A stretch of DNA of 64,000 nt. Source: Lacinutrix neustonica (lineage in GTDB: Bacteria > Bacteroidota > Bacteroidia > Flavobacteriales > Flavobacteriaceae). The stretch covers positions 3,265,501 to 3,329,500 of the forward strand of contig NZ_CP113088.1 in assembly GCF_026625145.1 (NCBI RefSeq), given 5' to 3'. The notes under the pieces are model-generated. The model had not been told where the DNA came from, searched no databases, and saw only the letters and a program-made list of their open reading frames with translations. Positions 51,031-61,776 of this stretch are shown in pieces. A program made the translations under genes and the position numbers. Each line of letters starts with the position of its first letter. Position 1 is the first letter of the stretch.

Positions 51031-52046
51031 ATGAAAAAGACACTTTCAATACTTGTTACATTACTTTTAATAGTAACTGTTTCAGCTCAAGAAAATTTAG
51101 AAGAGTTGTTAGCGGCTGGTGTGGCTGATGCCCAGCGTTTTTCTAAAGACTATATTAAGCCTGCAAATGATGGTTTAGCGTATGGAATAAATACGGGGTG
51201 GTTTAATAATGCAAAAACACCCAAACGCTTTGGTTTTGAATTGTCGGTCATAGGAAATGCGACCTTTATCAATGATGAAGACAAACAGTTTATCTTAGAT
51301 GTTTCAGATTATGAAAATATTCGATTTCCGAGATAATGCACCAAGCAAAGCAGTGGCTTCTGCTTTAGGTCATAACGACCCGGTTCAGACGGTTATTATC
51401 ACTTACGACGATCCCATCTTTGGAAATCAAGAAACCGAATTGGAGTTACCCACAGGTATAGGGTCGGCAAATGTAAACATCATTCCAACGGTATTTTTAC
51501 AAGCCAGTTTTTCGCCTTTTAAAGGCACTCAGCTCAAAGGACGTTATTTTCCAAAAGTGGATAGAGAAGATGCTAAAGTGGGATTGTATGGCTTAGGCCT
51601 TCAGCAAGACTTTACGGCATTTTTGCCAGCAGATAAATTGCTTCCAGTGACCATTTCTCGGTTTAATAGCGTACACCCATTTAGATGGAAGCTATGATTT
51701 TACAGACACGGGCATTGTTGATGGAGACAATCAACAAATTAGTACAGAAACCAATACCATGCTGTACCAGTTAATCGTTGGTACTAAGCTTAATATTGTT
51801 AATTTTTATGGCGCGGTAGGGTATCTAGATGGTAAGAATCAAACCGATTTATTAGGGACTTACCGGGTTTCAGATGGGGTGTTTTTTTCAGAAGAAATTG
51901 AAAATCCATTTTCAATCACCTCAGAAACCAAAGGCGTCATGGCGACCGTTGGGGCCAATTTGAGTTTGGGTTTTTTCGGTTTAAATGCTAATTATACCAT
52001 TGGTGATTTTAATAGTGCCTCTTTAGGGATGAATTTTACGTTTTAG
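51031..52046 (+). CDS. DUF6588-type secreted/outer-membrane protein (two frameshifts)
   Basis: About 338 residues. Signal peptide MKKTLSILVTLLLIVTVSAQ, then an outer-membrane beta-barrel-like sequence with alternating strands: GLAYGINTGWFNNAKTPKRFGFELSVIGNATF, GSANVNIIPTVFLQASFSPFKGTQLKGRYFPKVD, and a C-terminal barrel end ATVGANLSLGFFGLNANYTIGDFNSASLGMNFTF ending in Phe. I recognise the layout as DUF6588. Lesions: 51328-51333 CCGAGA for CCAGA (RFPDNAPSKAV) and 51656-51661 TCTCGG for TCTGG (ISGLIAYTHLDGSYDF). Confidence 0.75.
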
Positions 52047-52084
52047 AAATTACTTATATAGCGGTTTTTCTGACTTAAAATTGT

Positions 52085-52092
52085 TAAATTTG
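52085..52092 (+). promoter_or_regulatory. possible -7 element upstream of mdh
   Basis: TAAATTTG fits TAnnTTTG, about 120 bases before the mdh start codon. Weak evidence. Confidence 0.25.
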
Positions 52093-52213
52093 CTATTAGA
52101 AAAAACAAACACAAACTAAAATTAATTAAAGTGAAAGGCGCTAAATTTGAAGCATCCGCTTTCTTGGATGTCTCATAACGTGCAGATCATTAACTTAAAA
52201 CACAAAAAATCAA

Positions 52214-53139
52214 ATGAAAGTAACAGTAGTTGGAGCAGGAGCAGTAGGCGCAAGTTGTGCGGAATATATTGCTATTAAAGATTTTGCTAGCGAAGTAGTC
52301 ATCCTAGATATTAAAGAAGGTTTTGCTGAAGGTAAAGCTATGGATTTAATGCAAACGGCTTCATTAAATAGTTTTGATACAAAAATAACAGGAACGACTA
52401 ATGATTACAGTAAAACAGCAGATTCTAATATTTGTGTGATTACTTCGGAATTCCTAGGAAACCAGGCATGACTCGCGAAGAACTCATTGGTATTAATGCA
52501 GGAATCGTTAAAACCGTATCGGCTAATTTAATTAAACACTCTCCAAATACAATCATTATTGTGGTTTCAAATCCTATGGATACCATGACCTATTTAGTGC
52601 ATAAAACCACAGGATTACCAAAAAATAGAATTATTGGTATGGGAGGCGCTTTAGACTCAGCGCGTTTTAAGTACCGATTAGCCGAAGCTTTAGGGGCTCC
52701 AATTTCAGATGTAGAAGGCATGGTCATTGGTGGTCATAGCGATACAGGTATGGTGCCATTAATAGGGAAAGCAGTAAGAAATAGTGTTTCTGTTTCAGAG
52801 TTTTTATCTGAGGAGCGTATGCAACAAGTCGTAGAAGAGACTAAAGTTGGAGGCGCAACACTAACCAAATTATTAGGAACTTCAGCATGGTATGCTCCTG
52901 GTGCAGCAGTGTCTGCAATGGTTCAAGCCATTGCTTGTGATACTAAGAAAATATTTCCTTGTTCAGCTTTATTAGCAGGTGAATTTGGGTTAAGTGATTT
53001 AGCGATCGGAGTACCATGTGTTCTAGGTGCTAATGGTATTGAAAAAATAGTAGAAATTAGTTTAAGTGATGTTGAAAAAACAAAATTAGCGGAGTCTGCT
53101 GAAGGTGTTAAGAAAACCAACAGTTTATTAGAATTCTAG
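52214..53139 (+). CDS. mdh: malate dehydrogenase (one frameshift)
   Basis: About 309 residues. Oxidises malate to oxaloacetate with NAD in the TCA cycle. Rossmann motif VVGAGAVGASCAEYIA, VILDIKEGFAEGKAMDLMQ with the NAD-selecting Asp, NPMDTMTYL, MGGALDSARFKYRLAEALG and the catalytic-His segment VIGGHSDTGMVPL. The LDH-like MDH subgroup usual in Bacteroidota fits. At 52445-52448 TCGG stands for TCCGG; repair gives CVITSGIPRKPGMTREEL, the conserved substrate loop with its two Arg residues. A terminator follows. Confidence 0.95.
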
Positions 53140-53162
53140 TACATACTAAATAACATATAAGG

Positions 53163-53198
53163 TAAACCTCATATATTTTTTAATATATGGGGTTTTTT
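53163..53198 (+). terminator. terminator after mdh
   Basis: AACCTCATATATT pairs with AATATATGGGGTT, followed by six T. Two G-T pairs are tolerated in the stem. Confidence 0.75.
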
Positions 53199-53376
53199 AT
53201 GTTTTAGATTAGTAGGTAAGCACTACAAATGCGTTAGCCAAAGATATTGAGACTTATTTAGACCTGATAAAATTAAAGGTTTTGACAAGTATGTCATTAA
53301 AATGTCGCAAACAAACCGTTATCAAAACATGCGTTGTATAAATAGTTTTGTAAAAAAAATATAAACGAAATTAATT

Positions 53377-53940
53377 ATGAAAGAAGTTGGCGAAAAGATT
53401 AAAGAAGTAAGAAAGAAAAAAGGTTTGTCTCAAGAAGCGTTAGCCGAATCGGCTAAAGTTAATTTAAGAACCATCCAACGTATTGAGAATAGTGAAAGCG
53501 AACCTCGAGGAAAAACCCTGCATTTAATATGTAATGTTCTTGAGATAAATACAGAAGGTCTTTTAGATTATGGAAAACATAACGATAAAAGTTATCTTAT
53601 TATTTTTCAACTTTCAGTGCTCTTATTTTTAGCTATTCCCATGGGGAATATTATTCTCCCCTTCATTTTATGGTTCAATAAAAAAGATAAAATTATCGGA
53701 CTAAAAGAAATAGGAGCCAACCTTTTAAATTTTCAAATTGTATGGTCTGTGTTGGCTTTCGCCTCAATTACAGTTGCCGCAATATCTAAAATTCAACATT
53801 ATGAAAGTCCTGCTTTTTTGTTATATATATTCTTCGCACTTTATGCCTTGAATATTACCTTACCAATTGTATTTGCTTTAAAAACCAATAATGGCAAAAC
53901 CGGAGCGTTTTACCCTAATTTGATAAAATTCATAAGATAA
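53377..53940 (+). CDS. helix-turn-helix protein fused to membrane helices, second copy
   Basis: 187 residues with the same plan as the gene at 44510: an XRE domain (GEKIKEVRKKKGLSQEALAESAKVNLRTIQRIENSESEPRGKTLHLICNVLEI) followed by membrane helices (IFQLSVLLFLAIPMGNIILPFILWFNKKD, LNFQIVWSVLAFASITVAAI, LLYIFFALYALNITLPIVFALK). IPMGNIILPFILW parallels IPLGNVLFPLFLW in the first copy, so the two are paralogues. Unlike the first it has no CPBP partner. A membrane-anchored regulator is a reasonable guess. Confidence 0.72.
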   Translation: MKEVGEKIKEVRKKKGLSQEALAESAKVNLRTIQRIENSESEPRGKTLHLICNVLEINTEGLLDYGKHNDKSYLIIFQLSVLLFLAIPMGNIILPFILWFNKKDKIIGLKEIGANLLNFQIVWSVLAFASITVAAISKIQHYESPAFLLYIFFALYALNITLPIVFALKTNNGKTGAFYPNLIKFIR

Positions 53941-54098
53941 TGGTTTTCCTAATTGAGGTTTTAAAGTGCTAAATATATGCACAGTTACATCTGTGTGGTT
54001 AAAAAAATCGAAATTATATTCTATTTATTTTTATTACTTTAGGCGCTTAATTAAAATACAAATAGCAATAAAGCCTCCGCTTTCTCGGGATAATGATT

Positions 54099-54752
54099 AT
54101 GAAAAAAATTCTAATATTGGTAGCATTTGCCATTGGTTTTGCAGTAAATGCTCAAGACAAATTAAATGAAGGTGTTTTAGTTTCTAAGCAAACCATAACG
54201 AGTAAGAACGAACAAGTACAGGCGCAACTTGCCATGATGGGCGACATGGTATCTGAAACGTATTTTAAAGGTTCAAAATCGCGTGCTGAGATGTCTAATC
54301 CCATGACTGGTGATATCACAACGATTTCAGATGGCGACTCAAAAGAGGTTCGCGTGCTAATGGATAATCCTCAAGCAGGTAAAATGTACAATACTAAAAG
54401 TATTAATGATGCAGAACTAGCTTCTAAAGAAATAATAGTTACTAAAGGGGAAGAAAGTAAAACTATTTTAGATTACAATTGCCAACAGTACTTTGTCACT
54501 ATTAAAGACGGCGATAATGAAATGAATATAGAGCTTTTTGTTACCGATAAAATTCAAGCCTTCTCCGCAGATTCCAGTCTTTATAAAGATAAAATTGAGG
54601 GGTTTCCATTGTATTCAAGTATGGATATCAATCAAAACGGGATGGATATGACTGTGACGTCACAAGTGACAGCCATTCGTAAGGAAGGTGTTTCAGATGA
54701 TAAATTTGTGATGGTACCTCCTTCGGGATATACTAAAATCGAAGGACAGTAG
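54099..54752 (+). CDS. secreted DUF4412-like protein
   Basis: 217 residues from ATG 54099 (MKKILILVAFAIGFAVNAQ signal; an ATG six bases upstream adds MI only). The mature region: SKNEQVQAQLAMMGDMVSETYFKGSKSRAEMSNPMTGDITTISDGDSKEVRVLMDNPQAGKMYN, then TILDYNCQQYFVTIKDGDNEMNIELFVTDKIQAF. A conserved Cys in DYNCQQY and the MTG/TIS/LMD pattern suggest DUF4412, periplasmic proteins of unknown function. Preceded by the possible GCTTTCTCGG stretch at 54073-54082, a non-coding instance of the aberrant motif form. Followed by a terminator. Confidence 0.65.
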   Translation: MKKILILVAFAIGFAVNAQDKLNEGVLVSKQTITSKNEQVQAQLAMMGDMVSETYFKGSKSRAEMSNPMTGDITTISDGDSKEVRVLMDNPQAGKMYNTKSINDAELASKEIIVTKGEESKTILDYNCQQYFVTIKDGDNEMNIELFVTDKIQAFSADSSLYKDKIEGFPLYSSMDINQNGMDMTVTSQVTAIRKEGVSDDKFVMVPPSGYTKIEGQ

Positions 54753-54784
54753 TCTTCGAAAGTGTTTATAATACGATACCTTGT

Positions 54785-54817
54785 AAAAGAGCCACTTTAA
54801 AGAGTGGCTCTTTTTTA
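54785..54817 (+). terminator. terminator
   Basis: AAAAGAGCCACT pairs with AGTGGCTCTTTTTT around a short AT loop, after the DUF4412-like gene. Confidence 0.85.
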
Positions 54818-54961
54818 TATAATAACCTAATATATTATTGGCATTTCTCTATGTAAACCATATATTTGGCGCACAAAATAATCATAATTTATTCTCTTCT
54901 TATGAGAAGATTTTTTTTTGGTTTATTTTAAATAACCATTAAAAACAGTAGGTATAAACGC

Positions 54962-55573
54962 ATGAACGCCAAATGGTACTTTAGTGCTTTAATTATTATT
55001 CTCGCTACATTAGGTATTTGTAGGGAGCAACTTGCTGTTCCTAATCAGGAAATTGTTCTTGAATTCATAGGTAAAGATAACACTTCAAAAGACGCACAGG
55101 ATGCTATTGCAACTGTAAAAAAGCAATTATTAACATTAGGAATTGAAACTGTAGAGGTTATTACTGTAGCCGGTGGAAAGTTAAAAATTAAGTATTATAG
55201 TTCTACGGATGTTAAGCGTATAAAAGAAATACTTACAAGCGATAGTGCGCTAGGCTATGTTTCTAATAGACCAGATCAGAAGAAAAATAAAATTCCGTTT
55301 GAAGAACATATAAAAATCTACAAAGTCGATGTTTATGAAATTCAAAACGGAAACACGCTGCTTTCAGATGTTGGTGGAAAATGTAGTCTTGAGTCAAAAC
55401 AAGAAAACGATCGGTTTTCTAACCCTAATGTGTTTTCAATTATTGAAACTATTGCGGTTCATGAAAGTGATCAGGCTGTAAAAGTAGCCTACTTATTAAA
55501 TAGATCGATTGCTATCGCCATAGATAATACTTCGCATAAGATACCTGAGGTTAGGGCAGGACCCAACAGCTAG
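54962..55573 (+). CDS. hypothetical secreted/membrane-anchored protein upstream of secDF
   Basis: 203 residues. An N-terminal hydrophobic segment (WYFSALIIILATLGI) lies before a soluble domain with NQEIVLEFIGKDNTSKDAQDAIATVKKQLLTLGIETVEVITVAGGKLKIKYYSSTDVKRIKEILTSD. The alternating strand-helix pattern with 'AGGKLKIKYYSSTDV' recalls the P1-type ferredoxin-like folds of SecD, which is the next gene, but I cannot show homology. It lies about 150 bases upstream of secDF on the same strand. No function assigned. Confidence 0.62.
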   Translation: MNAKWYFSALIIILATLGICREQLAVPNQEIVLEFIGKDNTSKDAQDAIATVKKQLLTLGIETVEVITVAGGKLKIKYYSSTDVKRIKEILTSDSALGYVSNRPDQKKNKIPFEEHIKIYKVDVYEIQNGNTLLSDVGGKCSLESKQENDRFSNPNVFSIIETIAVHESDQAVKVAYLLNRSIAIAIDNTSHKIPEVRAGPNS

Positions 55574-55719
55574 GGGTATTCAAAATCTTTAATGGTAGCT
55601 TGTTTCATTGTTAGAAAAGCTATCCTAAATATTACATTAATCACAACCATTAATTGTTAAATGAAAAAAGGGATATAATAAGCATCTCTTAAACACATTT
55701 GACACAAAAAAAAATCAAA

Positions 55720-58700
55720 ATGCAAAACAAAGGATTAGTAAAACTCTTTGCAGTTTTATTTGGATTGGTAAGTATTTACCAACTATCATTCTCGCTAAAA
55801 AACAGTAGTATAGAGAATAGTGTAGAAGACATGGCTATCGCAAAATACGATACGTCTGTTGAAGATTACAAAACGAAAAGAAAAGCGTTTGAAGTGAGTT
55901 ACTTAGACTCATTATCTAACTCTAAAGAAAACGTTTTCTTAGGAGAAACGTATGCCAAAGTAAAAGATAACTCATTAAAATTAGGACTGGATTTAAAAGG
56001 AGGTTTAGAAGCCATTCTTCAAGTCTCTGTGAAAGACATCTTAAAAGGATTAGCAAATAATTCTACAGATCCAACCTTTAATAAGGCATTGGATGCGACA
56101 GATGAACTTCAAAAGAGCAGTCAAAATGATTATATCGATGATTTTTACGATGAGTTCGATAAAATAAAAGGCGATAAAAAATTGGCGTCACCGGATATTT
56201 TTGCAACCCGCTCTTTATCTGAAGCCAATATTGTGACCACAGGAATGTCTGATGATGAAGTAAAAGAAGCGTTATCTAAAAAAATTGATGAATCTATTGT
56301 TTCAGCATTACAAGTATTACGTACACGTATTGACCAGTTTGGTGTAGCATCACCAAACATACAGCGTTTAGGAACGTCTCGGAAAAATTTTAGTAGAATT
56401 ACCAGGGGTTAAAGATATTGAGCGTGCAAAAGCCTTAATTACAGGTACTGCAGAGTTAGAGTTTTGGTTTGGCTATGACTCAGCAAAATTAGGCACATTC
56501 TTTCAAGCGCTAAATGAATCGTTAAAAGTAAAAGACAGTGCAGAAGAGGCTACAGAGGAAACCGTAGAAGGTGAGCTAGTAGATGCAGACCAAGAAGAAG
56601 ATACTGAAGAGTCTGATGTTATTTCTGAATTAACAGGAGAAGATAATGAAGTTGAGGTGGTTGCTAATCCGTTTTTAGATTTAGTAAAGGGACCAGGTTT
56701 TGGTTCAACAGTAGGTACTTTTAATGTTTCAGATATGAAGCTGGTATTGGAGATGTTATCTTCTAAAGAAGCAAAGGCATTATTACCTGCAGATGCTAAA
56801 AACGTAAAATTCTTATTCGGAAAGCCGTAAAAAGGAAGCGAACAAGTGGCCTTATATTCGTTAGAAGGTAACCGAGAAAATATAGCGCCTTTAAGAGGTA
56901 GTATTGATGATGCAAGACAGGATTATGACCTAAAAAATGAAGTTATTGTAAACATGCAAATGGATGCTCAAGGGGCAAAAGTTTGGGAAGAAATGACCAC
57001 AAGAGCTTTCAAAGAGCAGCTTCAAATTGCCATTGTTTTAGATAGTTTAGTATATTCTGCACCAGGTATTAATAATGGACCAATTGCAGGCGGAAACTCT
57101 CAAATATCGGGTAGTTTTAGCGTCAATGAAGCAGTCGATTTAGCGAACGTATTACGTGCCGGTAAGTTGCCAGCTAAAGCAACCATCATTCAAAGTGATG
57201 AAGTAGGTCCAACATTAGGACAAGAAGCTATAGATAGTGGTACCATGTCCTTTTTAATTGCATTGGCATTAGTGCTTATCTCGGATGGTGTTCTATTATG
57301 GTAAGGCTGGTTTATTTGCTGACATTGCGATGTTATTAAACATCTTGTTAATTTTTGGTATTCTCGTTGGTGCCTTTAAAGCAGTATTAACCTTACCTGG
57401 TATTGCCGGTATTGTGTTAACCATTGGTATGTCCGTCGATGCGAACGTACTTATTTTCGAAAGGATTCGAGAGGAGATCGCCAAAGGAAAAGATCAAAAA
57501 ATAGCGATTAAAGATGGATTTAGTAATGCTTTATCTTCTATTTTAGATGCAAACATTACTACGGGCTTAACCGCATTAATCTTATTTTTATTTGGTACAG
57601 GACCTATTAAAGGTTTTGCAACTACCCTATTAATAGGTATTGCAACCTCATTATTTACAGCCATCTTTATTACTAGATTATTAGTAGACTGGTATGTTGG
57701 AAGAGGTGGAAAATTAGAGTTCTCTACGGGGATGACTAAAAACTTGTTTAGAAACATTGACATTACGTTTCTTAAAAAGAGAAAAGTATCTTACATTATT
57801 TACGGAATTTTAATTGCAGGAAGTTTAGCGTCATTAGCGACGAATGGTTTAGATGAAGGTGTCGATTTTGTTGGGGGTAGAACCTACCAAGTGCGTTTTG
57901 ATCAACCAGTAAGTGCTTCAGAAATAACAAAAACATTATCAGATCCAGCAGTATTTGGTAGTGCAGATGCTAAAACGTTTGGTGAAGACAATCAGTTAAA
58001 AATTACAACGAAGTATAGAATTAATGAAGCCTCAGAAGAAGCAGATGAGGAAATAAGAAAAACCTTGTTTGAGGCCTTACAGCCGCATTTAAACGGGATG
58101 GATTATGCGAGTTTTATTAATAATTCAGAAGGTAAAACAGCAGGGTTAATGAAAAAATATAAAGTAAGCCCAACCATTGCAGATGATATTAAATCGGCCT
58201 CTTCTACGGGCCGTATTGGGTTCATTAATAGTGGTGTTCTTATATATCTTATTGCGTTTTAAAAGATGGCAATTCTCATTGGGAGCGGTTGCTGCCGTTT
58301 TCCATGATGTATTAATTGTATTAGGTGTATTTTCTCTTACTTACAAGTTTATGCCATTCTCTTTAGAAATCGACCAAGCATTTATTGCAGCGATTCTAAC
58401 CGTAATAGGTTACTCATTAAATGATACCGTGGTTGTATTTGATAGAATTCGTGAATTCTTTAACGAGCATACAACATGGCCGTTTGATAAGGTTATTGAT
58501 AAGTCTTTAAGCTCTACACTAAGTAGAACATTAAACACGTCTTTAACGACATTAATCGTGTTATTAGCCATCTTTATTTTTGGAGGTGAATCTATTAGAG
58601 GTTTCATGTTCGCCCTAATAGTAGGTGTGATTGTGGGGACATACTCTTCATTATTTATCGCAACACCAATCATGTACGATTCAGTGAAAAAGGGAGGCGC

Positions 58701-58758
58701 TACAGAAGCACTTAAAAACAAAGTAAAAGAAGAAGAATCAGAAGAAGCGAAAGCTTAG
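55720..58758 (+). CDS. secDF: fused protein translocase SecDF (four lesions)
   Basis: About 1010 residues, a natural SecD-SecF fusion of Bacteroidota that uses the proton gradient to pull proteins out of SecYEG. D1: LGLDLKGGLEAILQVSVKD; MSVDANVLIFERIREE; D4-like DGVDFVGGRTYQVRF; VIGYSLNDTVVVFDRIRE; TSLTTLIVLLAIFIFGG. Lesions: 56377-56382 TCTCGG for TCTGG (LGTSGKILVELPGV), 56825-56829 CCGTA for CCGGA (in-frame TAA inside FGKPEKGSEQ), 57279-57284 TCTCGG for TCTGG (LIWMVFYYGKAG), and near 58205-58210 TCTACGGG, one base too many before RAVLGS. Two further lesions in the N-terminal part are not seen. Confidence 0.95.
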
Positions 58759-58778
58759 TCTAAATAGTTTTAATATTT

Positions 58779-58816
58779 AAAAAGCCTTTCAGCTAATTAG
58801 CTGAAAGGCTTTTTTG
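58779..58816. terminator. bidirectional terminator
   Basis: AAAAGCCTTTCAGCTAA pairs with TTAGCTGAAAGGCTTTT, a near-perfect long stem, between secDF and the converging 58842 gene. Confidence 0.9.
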
Positions 58817-58841
58817 TTTAGTAGAGTTACTCGAAAAAGGT

Positions 58842-58991
58842 TTAAGCATTGTCTCTTGGCTGGTGCACCTCCTTTTTATCCTTAACTTGATGATTAATTT
58901 CCTCACCGTCAGTAGGTACCCCCTTCTTGTTAATCGCTTGTTCTTGCTTATTTTGTTGTTCTTGCTTGGGTATTTTGTTTTTAGAATCCAT
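58842..58991 (-). CDS. small hydrophilic protein of 49 residues
   Basis: Reads MDSKNKIPKQEQQNKQEQAI..., followed by a charged tail with INHQVKDKKEVHQPRDNA. It is almost entirely Lys, Glu, Gln and Asn, with no hydrophobic core, as in disordered stress-type proteins. Support: an ATG start, one clean frame, convergent with a strong terminator, and no competing frame of protein-like composition on either strand. No function known. Confidence 0.5.
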   Translation of the reverse strand: MDSKNKIPKQEQQNKQEQAINKKGVPTDGEEINHQVKDKKEVHQPRDNA

Positions 58992-59257
58992 AATAAAAAT
59001 ATTTTAAATGAACATTTAATTTACAAATCTTTAAAAAAAATACAGCGTGCTATTGAATAAAAGGCATGTGTTATTAAATAAAAAGCATCTTAAAAAGAGC
59101 CATATATTTTCAGAAAATTTCTTTGTTTTAGTGCTTAGGGAAGTATTCTAATCTCATGGCATGCGATATAATTATGCAAGAGAAGAAGTCAAGTAGCTTC
59201 TACTGAAGTTCTTTGCAAAAAGCAAAGGGATACCGCTAAGATTCTTAATATAGGCAC

Positions 59258-60107
59258 CTAAGTATTCTTTTCAATCCAATCTTCAGTGAGTTTCCAAAGT
59301 GATGCTTTATACAGTGTTCTAAAAAAACCAAAATGTTGAACATCTTCAATATTAAATGCTTCGGAATAATGTGTTGCCGGTCCATAGCGGCATTTTCAAA
59401 TCTGTGCGCTAACCAATCCACCGCTAGTTTAGGAGCAAATTTATCTCTTGGAAAGCTTAGGGATAACATGTTACAAGTCACGGTTTTGAAATATAAATCT
59501 GATGCACTAAATTCCGACAGCATGTAATCGCTTTGTATGCCCCATTTTCTCCATTGGTAGGTCACATGCTTTGGAAGATTTTCAAAAAGGCCCAGTTTTT
59601 TAGCTGGGAAATACCCAAATAAAGGTGTCGTGATAGGGATCATAACGTTCCAAAAGGCATACATTCTCAATCGGTTAAAACCTTTATAGAGTTTCCAGTA
59701 GCCGCTTTGAGAGCACACCATTATTATGGCATCGGCCAAACCGATTTTTGAATTGAGACCAATTAATTGTCCGCCAATACTGTGTGTTAAAAGAATTAAT
59801 TTATGTTCGGACTGTCTGTTTTAGCAAGAGCCAATACTTCAGCCTGATCATTCGCCCAATCGTTTAAGTTGGAGTTATTCTTCTTAATTGGAAGCGTTTT
59901 AGATTTTCCAATGCCATAATAATCAAAAGTATATACCGTAAACCCTAAAGTAGAAAAGTGATGAGCAAATTTGGCGTAATATTTTTTTAAAACGCCTGTG
60001 GCAGAGGAGATGACAATGGTTTTAGCGTTGGACTGTTGCGGATTGAATTTAGAAACCGAGAGACATCTTGTAGGGGTTGTTTTTATTTCAAGATGTTCAA
60101 CAGACAT
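59258..60107 (-). CDS. alpha/beta hydrolase, serine aminopeptidase S33-like (two frameshifts)
   Basis: About 283 residues. VYTFDYYGIGKSKTL, LILLTHSIGGQLIGL (nucleophile Ser in HSIGG) and DVQHFGFFRTLYKASLW near the C-terminus, with YSEAFN-like spacing to the catalytic His, fit the S33/lysophospholipase family. Lesions: 59807-59810 (plus strand TCGG for TCCGG, gene CCGGAA; repair DSPEHKLILLTHSIGG) and 59361-59364 (TCGG for TCCGG; repair HIIPEAFNIEDVQHFGFF). The ends of the gene are ATG 60107 and TAG 59258. The two one-base losses do not cancel, so both break the protein. Confidence 0.8.
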
Positions 60108-60113
60108 AAAAGG

Positions 60114-60617
60114 TTATTTTATAAGCTTATACTCAAAGTAATCCATTTTATCGCCCACTTCAAGGAGCCATTTTTCAGCTAATCCACCATTGACTTCTAA
60201 TACAAATTGCGCTAATGCATGTGATGGCAATGAAGACTCATCTAAAGGTTGTGCATTTTCTTGAAAGCTAACGACGGTTTTATTATGGTCTAAAAAGATT
60301 AAATCTAAAGGGAAGCGGGTGTTTTTCATATAGAAATTACGTTCTCTTATATCGTCGAATACAAACAACATGGCTTGGTGGTCTTTCATTTTTTCTCTAA
60401 ACATCAAACCTGTTTGTATTTCAAAATCAGTTTTGGCCAGTTCAATATCCAATGTGGTTATCACTGTATCTGTGGTGGCTTTGTATAAGGTGAGTTCTCC
60501 TTCTTTAGTAAAAGTCACTACAGGTTGTCCAATACTTTTTGGAGTGTCTTTACACGATGTAAAACAAAGTGTAGAAACACAAAGTGCAATCACAAATAGG
60601 TGTTTAATAAACCGCAT
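60114..60617 (-). CDS. DUF192 lipoprotein
   Basis: 167 residues. Signal peptide MRFIKHLFVIALCVSTLCFTSC gives Cys about 22. The DUF192 domain follows: LDIELAKTDFEIQTGLMFREKMKDHQAMLFVFDDIRERNFYMKNTRFPLDLIFLDHNKTVVSF, with the GLMFRE, MLFVFD and FYMKNTRFPLDLIF hallmarks. Family members are small single-domain proteins of unproven function. Its start lies at the stop of lgt on the same strand, so it is probably translated with lgt, and it is followed closely by the S33-type hydrolase. Confidence 0.87.
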   Translation of the reverse strand: MRFIKHLFVIALCVSTLCFTSCKDTPKSIGQPVVTFTKEGELTLYKATTDTVITTLDIELAKTDFEIQTGLMFREKMKDHQAMLFVFDDIRERNFYMKNTRFPLDLIFLDHNKTVVSFQENAQPLDESSLPSHALAQFVLEVNGGLAEKWLLEVGDKMDYFEYKLIK

Positions 60618-61546
60618 TATTTAGTAGATGCTTTTTGTTTGTATATAAACATGAAATAAAGCCCAATAATTATAAATGGAATACTCAACCATTGTCCCGT
60701 TTTTAAGCCAAACCAATCAATGTATTCAACACCTTGAGGGATTTTTACAAATTCTACAAAGAAGCGGACGGTCCATAATAAGACTAAAAACAAACCAAAA
60801 AGAAAACCAGGTTGCTCTCCTTTGTTTGTTTTTAAATAGAAGTATAGTAATATAAGAAACACAAAAATATAACTAAAGGCTTCATATAATTGCGCGGGAT
60901 GTCTGTAAGGTACTGCGTCTAAAAGGTTTTGAAACTGAGGATTATTCGTTACGGCTTGATAGGCTTCTTTATAATTGGCAATTCCTGTTTCTTTTACAAT
61001 CCTATATTTATTGTAATAATCTTGGATAAAACGAACGCCAAAAACAGAATCGGTTTCTATGCCATTTATTTCTGAATTAATGAAGTTACCGATACGTATA
61101 AAAACAGCACCGGAAGCCACGGGAATTACAATACGATCTAAAATCCACATGAGGGATTTGTAATGGTATTTTTTACGGTAAAAATACATAGCAACCACAA
61201 TCCCAATAGCAGCACCATGACTCGCCGGACCTTGAAAACCAGTGAACTCAAAACCATTCTTAAAACTAAAGGGTAAAAAGACACTAAAGAAGTCTTCTGA
61301 AAACAGTTACGGTTGGTAAAAAATCACATGTCCCAAACGGGCACCAAGCATCGTGGCTAAAACGGTATAGATAAACAGCGGATCTAAATATTCTATCTTG
61401 ACATCCTCTCTTATAAAAATACGTTTCATGATGTTCCAGCCAATGACAAAGGCTAAAACCCACATTAAACTGTAAAAATGAATTTTGAAATTTCCAACGA
61501 TGTCGATTCCTGTTAAGGGGTTCCAATCGAATTCTAAAAAGTGCAT
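60617..61546 (-). CDS. lgt: prolipoprotein diacylglyceryl transferase (one nonsense change)
   Basis: 309 residues. Transfers diacylglycerol to the lipobox Cys of prelipoproteins in the inner membrane. Signatures: LGARLGHVIFYQP near residue 65-80, ASHGAAIGI (catalytic His), FIRIGNFINSEINGIET (Lgt signature), PAQLYEAFSYI and GMRFFVEF-like WTVRFFVEFVK near the end. The gene strand reads CCGTAA at the 61307-61312 site where the family needs CCGGAA (Pro-Glu in YQPELFSEDFF), creating a false TAA at codon 80; the frame is otherwise continuous. The gene is essential in most Gram-negatives. Confidence 0.93.
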
Positions 61547-61776
61547 AGATTTGTTTTTATGACTGTAAATATAATATTAATCATCAATTTATTAGAGCTT
61601 AACTTAAATGATTAATATAATTTAAAGGGGAGCAAAATTTATTTTGATAAATCTCAGGAGTCATATTAATTGTAATGAGCGAGTAGCTCGTAGACCGTCG
61701 TGAACTAAACGACGATTTAACAATGCAATTATCAACCCATTTTGAGTAGCATTCTTGAGGCTCACCTCTGCTGAGT

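Noticed and set aside
58863-59060. Hydrophobic 65-residue plus-strand frame
   Set aside because: It overlaps the opposite-strand hydrophilic gene, and its composition (Leu/Phe/Ile-rich from T-rich codons) is what the complement of a Lys/Gln-rich gene gives by chance.
59700-60700. lgt-DUF192-hydrolase as a dedicated lipoprotein-maturation cassette
   Set aside because: The tight spacing is real, but DUF192 has no demonstrated link to Lgt and the hydrolase is a generic S33 type; the layout may only be an inherited operon.
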